DNA of 64,000 nt from an uncultured Acetatifactor sp. (GTDB taxonomy: Bacteria > Bacillota > Clostridia > Lachnospirales > Lachnospiraceae), in contig CANQOL010000007.1 of assembly GCA_947625475.1 (NCBI GenBank), positions 25,281-89,280 of the forward strand, given 5' to 3'. A program made the translations under genes and the position numbers. Position 1 is the first letter of the stretch, and each line of letters opens with the position of its first letter. Below, in pieces: positions 15,752 to 24,834 of this stretch. Below the pieces are notes generated by a model. That model had not been told where the DNA came from, did no database searches, and saw only the letters and a program-made list of their open reading frames with translations.

Positions 15752-17794
15752 ATGAAAACAACTTTGAAACCGCCGTATCCATACCCATTAGGCGTCTTTC
15801 CCCTGGAAACCGGTATCCGATTTTCCTTTGTGTCCGGGGAGGCGGACTGCGGGATCCTGATCTACCGGCGCGGCAGCGGCGAGCTTTTGCAGAAATGTCC
15901 TGCGGACCCGGCGGGCGCCCTGGGAGATGTGCGCAGCGGGGTGGCGGATGTAGAGATACAGGAGATTTCCTATGCGTTTTACGAGAAGGACAGAGTGTTT
16001 GCCGATCCCTATGCCAGGGCCTTTGAGAAGGGCGGGGAGTACGGCGCACTCCGGCGGGAGGATGAGCTGAGAGCTCTGGTTCCCGCTGCGGCCTACGACT
16101 GGGGGCAGGAGGAACGTCCCCTGCTTTCCTATCAGGAGTCGGTGGGGTACTGCCTCCATGTGAGGGGCTTTACCAGGCATCCCTCCGCCCATGTGAAGGG
16201 GCCGGGCACCTTTTGTGGGATCCGGGAGAAGATTCCCTATTTAAAGGAGCTGGGGATCACCACCTTAGAGCTCCAGCCCGCCTATGAATTTTTGGAGAGG
16301 GAGGCCCCCCGGGAGCAGGGGATCCTTCCGGAGGAACCGAAGCTGAATTACTGGGGTTACAAAAAGGGGTTTTACTACGCTCCCAAGCAGGCATATGCCA
16401 GGGGGAAGGATGCGGGGCTGGAGCTGAGGGATCTGGTCAGGGAGCTTCATGAGAACAAAATGGAGCTGGTGATGCAGTTTTATTTTCCCAGGGAGGTGCC
16501 CAGAGACGAGATCGGGGAGATCCTCCGGTTCTGGCGCTGGGAGTATCATGTGGACGGCTTCCGTCTGATGGGGGAGGGGCTGCCCGTCCGGGAACTGGCC
16601 CTGGACAGTGCGCTGATGGATACAAAGCTCTGGTGCGAGGGCTTTCCCCAGGATGAAATCTATGGGTACGCCGAGACCCCCTCTTACCGCAGGCTGGGGA
16701 TCTACAATGACGGTTTTTTGTATCATATGCGCCGTTTCCTGAAGGGCGATGAGGGAACCCTCCAGGAGGCCATGAACTATATGCGCAGGAATCCCGGGAA
16801 GTTTGGATGCGTCAACTATCTTACCAATTTTGGCGGCTTTACCCTCTGGGATCTGGTGAGCTATGACAGGAAGCATAATGAGGCCAACGGGGAGGACAAC
16901 CGGGACGGCAGCGATCAGAACCTGAGCTGGAACTGCGGGGCTGAGGGCCCCTCCAGGAAACGCCAGGTGCTGAGCCTGAGAAAGCGCCAGGTCAGGAACG
17001 CGTTGACTCTGCTGTTTTTGTCCCAGGGGATGCCCCTGATCTTTATGGGGGATGAATTCGGCAACTCCCAGGGGGGGAACAACAATCCCTACTGTCAGGA
17101 TAATCCAACATCCTGGCTGAACTGGGGAGATCTGAAAAGGAATCGGGAGCAGTACGGATATGTGAAGCGTCTGATAGAGCTGCGCCGGGCCAATCCCGTC
17201 TTTTGCATGGACAGGGAGCCCCGCCTGATGGATTACCGGGGTTATGGCTGCCCGGATTTGTCCTACCACGGAAGCGAGGCGTGGAAGGTGCGCTGGGATG
17301 CCTACTGCCGCTATGTGGGAGTCCTGCTGTGCGGGGCCTATGGGCGGGAGGGGGACGGCACCCTCTGGTATCTGGGGATCAATATGCACTGGGAGCCCCA
17401 TGAGTTTGCCCTGCCGGCGCCGGCCAAGGACTGTGTGTGGGAGAAGTATCTGACTACCTGGGGGGAGAAGGAGGAGAGGATGGCCGAAGGGCCGTTGGAG
17501 AAGTCCTTGGAAATGTCCATGGAAGAAAAAATGTCCATGGAAGTAAAAATGTCCATGGAAACGGAAATGCCCGTGGAAGTGAAAAAATCCTTGGAAACGG
17601 AAACATCCTTGGAAACGGAAACATCCGCGGAAACGGAAAGCTCCGTGGAAAAGTCTCCGGAAAGGCCGGCAGAAAAATCGGCGGAGAGGCCCTCAGAGAG
17701 GCTGGCGGTGCTTCCGCCCAGGAGCATCACGCTCTTTCGAAGCACGGCAGCGCCCCGGAAGAGTTCTCCCCGGAGAAGGACAACTCCCTTTTGA
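15752..17794 (+). CDS. GlgX/isoamylase-like GH13 protein lacking catalytic residues
   Basis: 680 residues; AAGGAGG precedes the ATG. An N-terminal CBM48-like domain (about 1-120) is followed by a GH13 barrel clearly related to GlgX (HVRGFT, LNYWGYKKGFYYAPK, KHNEANGEDNRDG, GDEFGNSQGGNNN). The catalytic motifs are destroyed: region I is QFYFPRE (near 240) where DxVxNH is expected, region II DGFRLMGE (near 268) has Met for the nucleophile Asp, and region IV is TNFGGFTL (near 358) instead of AHDGFTL. Only the region III Glu (CEGF, near 295) remains. The active-site loop between I and II is shortened. The C-terminal beta domain carries a repeat insertion (17491-17700). The frame is intact, so a binding or regulatory role in glycogen metabolism is likely. 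Confidence 0.85.
   Translation: MKTTLKPPYPYPLGVFPLETGIRFSFVSGEADCGILIYRRGSGELLQKCPADPAGALGDVRSGVADVEIQEISYAFYEKDRVFADPYARAFEKGGEYGALRREDELRALVPAAAYDWGQEERPLLSYQESVGYCLHVRGFTRHPSAHVKGPGTFCGIREKIPYLKELGITTLELQPAYEFLEREAPREQGILPEEPKLNYWGYKKGFYYAPKQAYARGKDAGLELRDLVRELHENKMELVMQFYFPREVPRDEIGEILRFWRWEYHVDGFRLMGEGLPVRELALDSALMDTKLWCEGFPQDEIYGYAETPSYRRLGIYNDGFLYHMRRFLKGDEGTLQEAMNYMRRNPGKFGCVNYLTNFGGFTLWDLVSYDRKHNEANGEDNRDGSDQNLSWNCGAEGPSRKRQVLSLRKRQVRNALTLLFLSQGMPLIFMGDEFGNSQGGNNNPYCQDNPTSWLNWGDLKRNREQYGYVKRLIELRRANPVFCMDREPRLMDYRGYGCPDLSYHGSEAWKVRWDAYCRYVGVLLCGAYGREGDGTLWYLGINMHWEPHEFALPAPAKDCVWEKYLTTWGEKEERMAEGPLEKSLEMSMEEKMSMEVKMSMETEMPVEVKKSLETETSLETETSAETESSVEKSPERPAEKSAERPSERLAVLPPRSITLFRSTAAPRKSSPRRRTTPF
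17491..17700 (+). repeat. Degenerate in-frame repeat expansion in the GlgX-like C-terminal domain
   Basis: Variants of TCC-(A/T)TGGAA-(A/G)-(A/T)-(A/G)-AAA recur at 15-24 bp spacing, encoding SMEVKM, SLETET and SAETES-type units between the KYLTTWGEK and LAVLPPRSIT strands. It interrupts a domain that is compact in relatives. Confidence 0.75.
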
Positions 17795-17862
17795 AATTCC
17801 CTGGAACCTCTCCGGGGGATCCCGCATACAATACAGTAAACGAATCAAAGGTTGTATCTGAT

Positions 17863-18201
17863 ATGAATTGTCTCGTTTTACTGTTAGTGTTGAGCTGTCT
17901 GTGCGGGAACGGCGGCAGCGGCAATGGCTCGGGCCGCAGCGGCGGAAACGGCTGCGGCAGCGGAAACGGCGGCCGCCGGGGGAATAACCGGAATACCTGC
18001 GGAGGAAGCGCGGGCATGGGCGGAGACTGCGGCTGCAACGGCAATGGCAATGGCTATGGCACGGCCTGTGAGACGGCGCAGGAGAGAAGCGGCGGCTGCG
18101 AGAACGCTGCGGAGCGAAGCTGGGAGAAATGGCAGCCTCAGAGCTACCAGAACGGCCCCGGCCCGGAGACCTGCGGATGCGAGGAAAAGACAGAGGAATA
18201 A
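17863..18201 (+). CDS. Small Gly/Asn/Cys-rich protein with hydrophobic N-terminus
   Basis: 112 residues. MNCLVLLLVLSCLCG at the N-terminus looks like a membrane anchor or a leaderless hydrophobic start, followed by Gly/Asn/Ser/Cys-rich sequence (GGNGCGSGNGG, GGDCGCNGNGNG) and a Glu-rich end. The composition is like the high-cysteine small proteins annotated in Lachnospiraceae as chorion-class-like. A CAAAGG element lies about 11 bases before the ATG, and a perfect terminator follows the stop within 10 bases, which supports a real gene. Function unknown. Confidence 0.6.
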   Translation: MNCLVLLLVLSCLCGNGGSGNGSGRSGGNGCGSGNGGRRGNNRNTCGGSAGMGGDCGCNGNGNGYGTACETAQERSGGCENAAERSWEKWQPQSYQNGPGPETCGCEEKTEE

Positions 18202-18210
18202 CCGCAAGAA

Positions 18211-18234
18211 AAGGGCGCCGGAGGCGCCCTTTTT
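18211..18234 (+). terminator. Terminator after the Gly/Cys-rich gene
   Basis: AAGGGCGCC with GGCGCCCTT around a 3-base loop, then T5. No minus-strand terminator as clear is seen after potD. Confidence 0.85.
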
Positions 18235-18345
18235 GCTGCCCCGGGGAGGCCTGGCTCAGCCATACCGTCCCCGCGGGTATCATCCGTATTCAGTTGTATA
18301 GAGATGGATCCGGGTAAGCCGGAAAGTTCCCCGGGTCGGGCCGGT

Positions 18346-19404
18346 TTACTGGGATTTGACTTCCTTCCACCGGTCGTTGTACATTTCGTCTCCCTCCTCG
18401 CCCAGGTAGGAGAAGGTCTCCAGGCCCTGGTACTGGGACAGGTCCGGGAAGGCGATCTGGGAATTGCGGATATCCTCATCCTCAATCAGATCCCGGGCGG
18501 CGTCGTTGGGAGTGGAGTAGGTGATGTACTCAAAATTCATCAGGGCGATATCCGGGCGGCACATGAAGTCGATGAACTTCTCCGCGTTCTCCTTGTTGGG
18601 AGCGTTCTTTAAGACCACCCAGCTGTCGATCCACACATTGGTGCCCTCCTTGGGGATCACATACTCCAGATCCGGGTTCTCCCTCTGGGTGTAGATGGCC
18701 TCCCCGGAGTAGATCACGCCCAGAGCGGCTTCATTCCCGATCATTTTGTCCCGCACTTGGTCGATCACATAGGCCTGCACCAGGGGCTTTTGCTGGATCA
18801 GGGCGTCCCTGGCCTCGTCCAGCTGGGCGCTGTCCATGGTGTTCATGGAGTAGCCCTTCAGCTTCAGGGCCACCATGAAGGCGTCCCGGACGGAATCCTG
18901 CATCAGGATATTGTCCGCGTATTTCTCGTCCCAGAGGATGGACCAGCTCTCCACGGGCTCCGTCACCATGGTTTTATTATAGAGGATGCCCACCGTGCCC
19001 CAGCAGTAGGGGACGCTGTATTTGTTTTCCGGGTCAAATGCCTTGGACTGCTCGTAGTACTGAGCGCCGATGTTGGCCTTGGCGTTGGGCATATTGTCAA
19101 AGTTTAATTCTGCCAGAAGGTCGTTTTCCCGCATTTTCTGGATCATATAGTCAGAGGGACACACCACGTCGTAGCTGGAGGATCCGGTGGACACCTTCGG
19201 ATACATGATCTCGTTGGTCTCGTATTCCTCGTACTCCACATGGATGCCGGTTTCCGCCTCAAACATATCCAGAGTCTCAGGGTCGATATACTCGCCCCAG
19301 TTGTACACGTAGACCGTGCCGTTTTCGCCTTCCTTGCTTCCACAACCGGTCAGAAGGGCTGTGCTCATCACACCAAAAAGAAACAGTGCAATCAGTTTTT
19401 TCAA
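18346..19404 (-). CDS. potD: Spermidine/putrescine ABC transporter, substrate-binding lipoprotein
   Basis: 352 residues with a signal peptide ending in LLTGC (lipobox), then the periplasmic-binding fold of PotD: VYVYNWGEYIDPETLD, PSDYMIQKM, GTVGILYNK and the late IDFMCRPDIALMN. It captures polyamine outside the cell for PotBC. The start is TTG at 19404, six bases after AAGGAG; no in-frame ATG precedes the signal peptide. Last gene of the potABCD operon, 82 bp after potC. Confidence 0.94.
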   Translation of the reverse strand: MKKLIALFLFGVMSTALLTGCGSKEGENGTVYVYNWGEYIDPETLDMFEAETGIHVEYEEYETNEIMYPKVSTGSSSYDVVCPSDYMIQKMRENDLLAELNFDNMPNAKANIGAQYYEQSKAFDPENKYSVPYCWGTVGILYNKTMVTEPVESWSILWDEKYADNILMQDSVRDAFMVALKLKGYSMNTMDSAQLDEARDALIQQKPLVQAYVIDQVRDKMIGNEAALGVIYSGEAIYTQRENPDLEYVIPKEGTNVWIDSWVVLKNAPNKENAEKFIDFMCRPDIALMNFEYITYSTPNDAARDLIEDEDIRNSQIAFPDLSQYQGLETFSYLGEEGDEMYNDRWKEVKSQ

Positions 19405-19486
19405 TTCTTACTCCTTTCCTGCTAAGCCGTGCGGCTGCCGCGCGGCACGCAACTGCCGGTCCCCGCCTAAAGGGGTAACCGGAAGG

Positions 19487-20278
19487 TCACAGGCGCCTCT
19501 CCTTTTTGGGGCCCTTCTCCCTGGGAGTGTAGTTGACCAAAAACAAAAGGAGCAGCACTGCGACAAAGATAATCGTGGAGAGGGCATAGATTTCCGGCTT
19601 TATGCCCTTTCTGACCTCCGTATATATCTTCGTAGAAAGTGTATCAATACCGGGGCCTTTTGTAAAGTGGGTAATTACAAAATCGTCCAGGGACATGGTA
19701 AAGGCCATCAGGAAGCCGGAGAGGATCCCGGGCATCAGGTCCGGCAGGGTGACCCGGAAGAATGCCTGCAGGTGGGAGGCTCCCAGGTCCAGGGCCGCCT
19801 CGTAGGTGTTGGGGTTCAGCTGGTGCATCCGGGGCATCACGCTTAAGATCACGTAGGGGATGTTGAAGGTGATGTGGGAGCAGAGCACCGTAAAGAAGCC
19901 CAGCCGCATATTCAGGCTGATGTACAGCAGCATCAGGGAGATGCCGGTGACGATCTCCGCGTTCAGCATGGGGATGTTGGTGATGCCCATGATGAGGGTG
20001 CGGGAGCGCTTTTTCATGCCGCCTAAGGCCACGCAGGTCATGGTGCCGATCAGGGTGGCGGCCAGGGCGGAGAGGCCGGCGATGGCCAGGGTGTTCCAGA
20101 GGGCCTCCATGATGTCCTGGTTCTGGAAGAGCTGGGAGTACCACTTCAGGGTAAAGCCTCCCCATTTGGCCCTGGATTTGCTGGCGTTGAAGGACAGCAC
20201 CATGAGGGTGAGGATGGGGGCGTAGAGGAAGACAAAGATCAGCCCGATATAAATTTTCTGTGAAATCCTGCGGATCAT
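19487..20278 (-). CDS. potC: Spermidine/putrescine ABC transporter permease
   Basis: 263 residues, six predicted membrane helices, starting [15 protein letters not shown]. The binding-protein-dependent permease loop (EAALDLGASHLQAFFRVTLP) that contacts PotA lies near residue 165. The start at 20278 overlaps the potB stop by four bases (ATGA). The open frame continues upstream inside potB but out of context. Inner-membrane partner of PotB. Confidence 0.94.
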   Translation of the reverse strand: MIRRISQKIYIGLIFVFLYAPILTLMVLSFNASKSRAKWGGFTLKWYSQLFQNQDIMEALWNTLAIAGLSALAATLIGTMTCVALGGMKKRSRTLIMGITNIPMLNAEIVTGISLMLLYISLNMRLGFFTVLCSHITFNIPYVILSVMPRMHQLNPNTYEAALDLGASHLQAFFRVTLPDLMPGILSGFLMAFTMSLDDFVITHFTKGPGIDTLSTKIYTEVRKGIKPEIYALSTIIFVAVLLLLFLVNYTPREKGPKKERRL

Positions 20279-21087
20279 AGGGCGTTCACCTCCCCGTCCT
20301 TGTCTGTGACGGCGCTGACGACCATGTTCAGGATGATGAACATCATGAGCACGATGGACAGGCCGCTGCCCAGATGCCAGTTGCCGGTCTGGGTAAATTC
20401 CTGCTCGATCACGTTGCCGATCAGCAGAATCTTGCTGCCCCCCAGGATGGTGGAGATGACGAAGGTGGTCAGGGCGGGCACAAAGACCATGGTGATGCCG
20501 CTGATGACCCCCGGCACGCTCAGGGGCAGGGTGATGCGCAGAAAGGTCTGCACCCCGTTGGCCCCCAGGTCCCTGGCGGCGGCGATCACGTTCTGGTCGA
20601 TTTTGGCCAGGGTGTTGTAGATGGGGAGCACCATAAAGGGCAGGAAATTGTATACCATCCCCAGCACAATGGCCGAGGGGGTGTTGATAATGTTGAGGGG
20701 CGGCAGGCCCAGAAAGCTCAGGACATTGTTGACCACCCCGGTCTTCTCCAGCAGGGTCAGCCAGGCAAAGGTGCGCAGCAGAAAGTTCATCCACATGGGC
20801 AGGATGAAGATCAGCACCAGAAAGGAGTGCTGGCGGGTGCGCATGCTGCACAGGATCATGGCCAGGGGGTAGGCCAGCAGCAGGCACAGCACGGTGCTCC
20901 CCAGGGAGAGCAGCAGGGCCTGCCAGAGGGCCTTGGCGTGCTCCGCCCGGGCGATGGCCAGAATATTCTGCAGGGTAAAGGCGCCGCTCTTGTCGGTGAG
21001 CCCGTAGTAGAACACCATGCACAGAGGCACGATGATGAACAGGGCCGACCAGAACAGATAGGGCGCGGATAAGGCTTTTTTATTCAT
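20275..21087 (-). CDS. potB: Spermidine/putrescine ABC transporter permease
   Basis: 270 residues, six membrane helices. The ATPase-contact loop [19 protein letters not shown] lies near residue 175. It begins inside the last codons of potA (8-base overlap) and overlaps potC by four bases, so the three are translationally coupled. Forms the membrane channel with PotC. Confidence 0.94.
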   Translation of the reverse strand: MNKKALSAPYLFWSALFIIVPLCMVFYYGLTDKSGAFTLQNILAIARAEHAKALWQALLLSLGSTVLCLLLAYPLAMILCSMRTRQHSFLVLIFILPMWMNFLLRTFAWLTLLEKTGVVNNVLSFLGLPPLNIINTPSAIVLGMVYNFLPFMVLPIYNTLAKIDQNVIAAARDLGANGVQTFLRITLPLSVPGVISGITMVFVPALTTFVISTILGGSKILLIGNVIEQEFTQTGNWHLGSGLSIVLMMFIILNMVVSAVTDKDGEVNAL

Positions 21088-22153
21088 TGACTCCCACGGC
21101 CTCCTCGTCCTCGGACTCCGGTTTGTTCATGATCTGGATGTTGAAGGGGTCCACCTTGATATCCACCGCGGTGCCCGGAGCAAACATTTTGGTGGAGTGC
21201 ACCAGCCACTCGAAGCCGGCGGCCATGACCTCCATCTCATAGTGGACCCCCTTGAAGATCACATGGGTGACGGTGCCGCTGATGGTGCCCTCCCCGGGGG
21301 AGACCAGCTCCACGTCCTCGGGGCGGATCACCACGTCCACGGGCTTGTTGATGCCGAAGCCCTCGTCCACGCAGGCAAACCGGGCCCCCAGGATCTCCAC
21401 CAGCCGGTCCTGGATCATGGTGGCCCCGATGATATTGCTGTCCCCGATAAAGTCCGCCACAAAGGCGTTCTCCGGCTCGTTGTAGATGCTCTCGGGGGTG
21501 CCGATCTGCTGGATGTAGCCCTGGTTCATGACCACGATGGTGTCGGACATGGTGAGGGCTTCCTCCTGGTCGTGGGTCACGTAGATGAAGGTGATGCCCA
21601 GCTCGTTCTTGAGCCGGATCAGCTCATACTGCATATCCTGGCGGAGCTTTAAATCCAGGGCCCCCAGGGGTTCGTCCAGCAAAAGGAGCTTGGGCTCGTT
21701 GACGATGGCCCTGGCGATGGCGATCCGCTGCTGCTGGCCGCCGCTTAGAGAGTCGGGCATCCGCTTCTCGTAGCCGTCCAGGTTCACCAGCTTCAGGGCG
21801 TATTTGATCTTGTCGTCGATATATGCCTTGCTCTTGTTTTTGATCTTCAGGCCGAAGGCGATATTTTCCGCGATATTCATATGGGTGAAGAGGGCGTACT
21901 TCTGGAACACGGTGTTGAGCTGGCGCTTGTTGGGCGGAAGCTCCGTGATATCCTGGTCCTCAAAGAAGACCTGTCCCCGGTCTGGGCGCTCAAAACCGCC
22001 CAGAATGCGCAGGGTGGTGGTCTTTCCGCAGCCGCTGGGCCCTAAGAGAGTGAGAAATTCATTCTCGCGGATGTAGAGATTCAAATCGTCCAAAACCAAC
22101 TGACCATCGTAGGACTTGGAAATGTTTACCAGATTGACCAGAGCTTTTTTCAT
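21080..22153 (-). CDS. potA: Spermidine/putrescine ABC transporter ATPase
   Basis: 357 residues. Walker [13 protein letters not shown] near 39, Q-loop near 82, signature LSGGQQQR near 137, Walker [13 protein letters not shown] near 160, H-loop THDQEEAL, then a C-terminal TOBE domain (about 270-345). Energises polyamine import. First gene of the leftward operon; AAGGAG lies about 10 bases before the ATG. The promoter is in the 230-bp divergent gap to the lactonase gene. Confidence 0.95.
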   Translation of the reverse strand: MKKALVNLVNISKSYDGQLVLDDLNLYIRENEFLTLLGPSGCGKTTTLRILGGFERPDRGQVFFEDQDITELPPNKRQLNTVFQKYALFTHMNIAENIAFGLKIKNKSKAYIDDKIKYALKLVNLDGYEKRMPDSLSGGQQQRIAIARAIVNEPKLLLLDEPLGALDLKLRQDMQYELIRLKNELGITFIYVTHDQEEALTMSDTIVVMNQGYIQQIGTPESIYNEPENAFVADFIGDSNIIGATMIQDRLVEILGARFACVDEGFGINKPVDVVIRPEDVELVSPGEGTISGTVTHVIFKGVHYEMEVMAAGFEWLVHSTKMFAPGTAVDIKVDPFNIQIMNKPESEDEEAVGVNE

Positions 22154-22236
22154 GTTCCGCTTAACTCCTTCCTATGTGGCAGTGAATCCTTGGGATATCC
22201 CACTGTCTGTCTGACGGGCAGACTTACATAAGATAT

Positions 22237-22265
22237 ACTTTATACACAAACAAGGGAAAAGTCAA
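22237..22265 (-). promoter_or_regulatory. Possible promoter for potABCD
   Basis: Minus strand TTGACT (22265-22260), 17-bp spacer, TAAAGT (22242-22237), with an overlapping TATAAA at 15 bp. A GTCTG/CAGAC dyad lies between it and potA. Confidence 0.5.
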
Positions 22266-22300
22266 CGCAATTTTCTGGGGGAAGTGACAAAAAAAGCTCT

Positions 22301-22328
22301 TTTACTGGACAGACAGATGTGGTAAAAT
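22301..22328 (+). promoter_or_regulatory. Possible promoter for lactonase gene
   Basis: TTTACT (22301-22306), 16-bp spacer, TAAAAT (22323-22328), about 50 bases before the ATG. Confidence 0.45.
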
Positions 22329-22381
22329 TAAAATTAAATAAAAACCCTATAGACTGTAAGGGTGTACCGGGAGGCGGGAAG

Positions 22382-23434
22382 ATGAGCAAGGGAAAATATG
22401 TGGCCTATGTCTCTACTTATACAATGGGGGATAAACACGGGATCAGAGTCTACGATGTGGATCTGGAGAAGGGGCGTTTTGCGGAGAAGGAGAAGGTGGA
22501 GATCACCAACTCATCCTATGTGACCATCTCCCACAACGGGAAATATCTCTACTCCATCACGGATCTGGGAGTGGAGTCCTACCGGATCGAGGCGGACGGG
22601 GGGCTTTCCTTTATCAATCTGGCCTCCATCAACGGGATGCGGGGCTGTTATGTGTCCACGGACTATACGGACCGGTATCTGTTTGTGACCGGCTACCACG
22701 ACGGGAAGCTGACGGTGCTAAGGCTAAAGGAGGACGGGGCGGTGGGCGCTGTCACGGACGAGATTTTTTACAAGGGTCTGGGAGGGCTTTCCGAGAGAGG
22801 GTCCCGGCCCCATGTAAACTGCGCCCGGATGACCCACGACAACAAATATCTTCTGGTGGCGGTGGAGGGGCTGGATCATGTGAATGTGTACCAGCTTGTT
22901 TTGGAGACCGGAAAGCTCAGGCTGGCGGACGTGATCCGGTGCGATCTGGATTCCGCTCCCCGGCATATCAAGATTTCCGGGGACGGGCGCTTTATCTATG
23001 TAGTGCAGGAGTGGAAATGCCAGGTGGATGTGTACCGCTATGAGGACCGGGAGGGGATTCCCTATTTTGACAGGATTCAGACCATCTCCACCCTGCGGGC
23101 CAACGGCACCCAGGGCTCCGCGGCCTGTACTCTTAGCTTTTCCGACGATTACAAATATCTGCTCAGCTCCAATGCGGGGGAAAATTCCGTGATCATCTAC
23201 AATGTGAACCAGGAGGACGGCACTCTGACCACCAACCTGTGTCTGCCCATCAGCGGGGATTATCCCAAGGATGCGGATCTGTTCCCGGGCAACCGCTTTT
23301 TGGTCTCCTTAAACCATGAGTCCAACACCATGACCTTCTTTCGGGTGGATTTGGAGGCGGGCACGCTGATGATGAACGGGCCCGCGGTGAAGATCCATGA
23401 GCCCAACTCCATCATTTTCCACAGGCTGCGGTGA
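22382..23434 (+). CDS. Lactonase-family beta-propeller (6-phosphogluconolactonase-like)
   Basis: 350 residues from the ATG at 22382 (GGGAGGCGGGAAG upstream). The sequence is a seven-bladed propeller: repeated blade strands such as YVTISHNGKYLYSI, MTHDNKYLLVAV, ISGDGRFIYVV and LSFSDDYKYLLSSN. This is the PF10282-type lactonase family, some members of which hydrolyse 6-phosphogluconolactone. No signal peptide. Substrate cannot be fixed from sequence, and no pentose-phosphate gene is nearby. It diverges from potA and converges on aroC with 19 bp between stops. Confidence 0.85.
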   Translation: MSKGKYVAYVSTYTMGDKHGIRVYDVDLEKGRFAEKEKVEITNSSYVTISHNGKYLYSITDLGVESYRIEADGGLSFINLASINGMRGCYVSTDYTDRYLFVTGYHDGKLTVLRLKEDGAVGAVTDEIFYKGLGGLSERGSRPHVNCARMTHDNKYLLVAVEGLDHVNVYQLVLETGKLRLADVIRCDLDSAPRHIKISGDGRFIYVVQEWKCQVDVYRYEDREGIPYFDRIQTISTLRANGTQGSAACTLSFSDDYKYLLSSNAGENSVIIYNVNQEDGTLTTNLCLPISGDYPKDADLFPGNRFLVSLNHESNTMTFFRVDLEAGTLMMNGPAVKIHEPNSIIFHRLR

Positions 23435-23453
23435 GTTTCCGCGCCGGGAGAGC

Positions 23454-24554
23454 TTATTTTTCGTAAAATGTCCGCAGTGAGTCCAGCCGGGCCGGCATGT
23501 TTGCCATCAGTGCGTCCACCAGGGTGAGAGCGGTCATGCACTCCATGACCACCAGGGCCCGGGGGACGATGATGGGATCATGGCGGCCCTTTATGCGGAT
23601 TTCGGTCTCCTGCCCGCCGGCGGTCACGGTCTGCTGGGGGGAGAAGATGGAGGGGGTGGGCTTTACGTGGGCCCGGATCAGGATGGGGCTGCCGTCGCTG
23701 ATGCCTCCCAGGATCCCTCCGGCGTGGTTGGAGGTTTTGACGATGTGCCCATCCTCCATGCAGAAGGGGTCGTTGTTTTCGCTCCCGAAGTGTCTGGCCG
23801 CCTGGCAGCCGTCCCCGATTTCCACCGCCTTCACAGCCCCGATGGACATAATGGCCCTGGCCAGGTTCCCGTCCAGCTTGTCAAACACGGGATCCCCGAT
23901 TCCGGGGGGCATGTGGGTCACCACACATTCCATGACGCCTCCCACGGAGTCCAGACGCTCCATGGCCTCCTTTAGGAGTGCCACGGCGGCCTCGTCCGCC
24001 TGCCGGTCCGGCATCCCGGTGCGGGTCTCGCGGATGGCCTGGGGGTCAAAGCGGGAGAAGTCGATCTCCACGGGGCCGATGGCCCGGGTGTAGGTGCACA
24101 GTTCGATCCCCAGCTCCTTCAGGATTTTGCAGGCGACGGCCCCCGCCGCCACCCGGCCCACGGTCTCCCGGCCGGAAGAACGTCCCCCGCCCCGGTAATC
24201 CCGGATGCCGTATTTGGCGTCATAGCCGTAGTCCGCGTGGCCCGGCCGGTAGCACTGGGCGATCTCGCTGTAGTCCCGGGAGATCTGGGAGGTGTTGGGC
24301 ACCGTCAGGGAGATGGGGGTTCCCGTGGTGCGTCCCTCAAAGACCCCGGAGAGGATCTCCACCTGATCCGACTCCCTGCGGGAGGTGGTGATGCTGCTCT
24401 GGCCGGGACGCCGCCTGTCCAGGTAGGACTGAATGTCCGCTTCCGTCAGGGGAAGGCCCGCCGGACAGCCGTCGATGACTGCTCCCAGGGCTTTGCCGTG
24501 GGATTCTCCCCAGGTGGTGACCCGGAATAGATTGCCGAATGTTGAACCGCTCAT
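23454..24554 (-). CDS. aroC: Chorismate synthase
   Basis: Converts 5-enolpyruvylshikimate-3-phosphate to chorismate with reduced FMN, the last common step of aromatic biosynthesis. 366 residues from the ATG at 24554, which has AGGAGG in front; the longer frame to 24605 lacks one. Motifs GNLFRVTTWGESHG, RPGHADYGYDAKYG, GRSSGRETVGRVAAGAVA and the C-terminal GRHDPIIVPRA are all present. Single-gene unit on the minus strand, diverging from tgt. Confidence 0.96.
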   Translation of the reverse strand: MSGSTFGNLFRVTTWGESHGKALGAVIDGCPAGLPLTEADIQSYLDRRRPGQSSITTSRRESDQVEILSGVFEGRTTGTPISLTVPNTSQISRDYSEIAQCYRPGHADYGYDAKYGIRDYRGGGRSSGRETVGRVAAGAVACKILKELGIELCTYTRAIGPVEIDFSRFDPQAIRETRTGMPDRQADEAAVALLKEAMERLDSVGGVMECVVTHMPPGIGDPVFDKLDGNLARAIMSIGAVKAVEIGDGCQAARHFGSENNDPFCMEDGHIVKTSNHAGGILGGISDGSPILIRAHVKPTPSIFSPQQTVTAGGQETEIRIKGRHDPIIVPRALVVMECMTALTLVDALMANMPARLDSLRTFYEK

Positions 24555-24596
24555 AGTTGGTGCCCTCCTGTTGGGGTGGGGTTGGCTTATGTGAAT

Positions 24597-24624
24597 AGTA
24601 TACAATAAAACTTATAACTAGCAA
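24597..24624 (-). promoter_or_regulatory. Promoter for aroC
   Basis: Minus strand TTGCTA (24624-24619), 16-bp spacer, TATACT (24602-24597). Confidence 0.65.
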
Positions 24625-24685
24625 AGAGTTTTTTGCGGGGAGGTTTTGAGGGGGGATGTTTTGAGGGGAGAGCGGGAAGTTTGGG

Positions 24686-24714
24686 TGGACGGGAGGGGGA
24701 CGGGGTGGTATACT
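24686..24714 (+). promoter_or_regulatory. Promoter for tgt
   Basis: TGGACG (24686-24691), 17-bp spacer, TATACT (24709-24714) with TGG in front (extended -10). Downstream, TTCAGGCGTGG occurs twice within 20 bp. No riboswitch fold was recognised in the 110-base leader. Confidence 0.6.
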
Positions 24715-24834
24715 GTTCTCGCGCCTTATCATTTCAGGCGTGGGAAATATTCAGGCGTGGAAAACATGCGGGGGATTCTGCTCCCCTTTTGGGAAAGGGT
24801 ATAAATACAGGAGAGACAGGGAGGTATCATTTTC

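Noticed and set aside
17437..17862. Upstream extension of the Gly/Cys-rich protein into the GlgX-like gene
   Set aside because: The overlapping frame stays open only because of the purine-rich repeats; the hydrophobic start at 17863 is the plausible N-terminus.
20279..21022. Upstream extension of the potC frame (to 511 codons)
   Set aside because: The extension lies within potB in another frame and has no membrane-protein character; the true start overlaps the potB stop by four bases.
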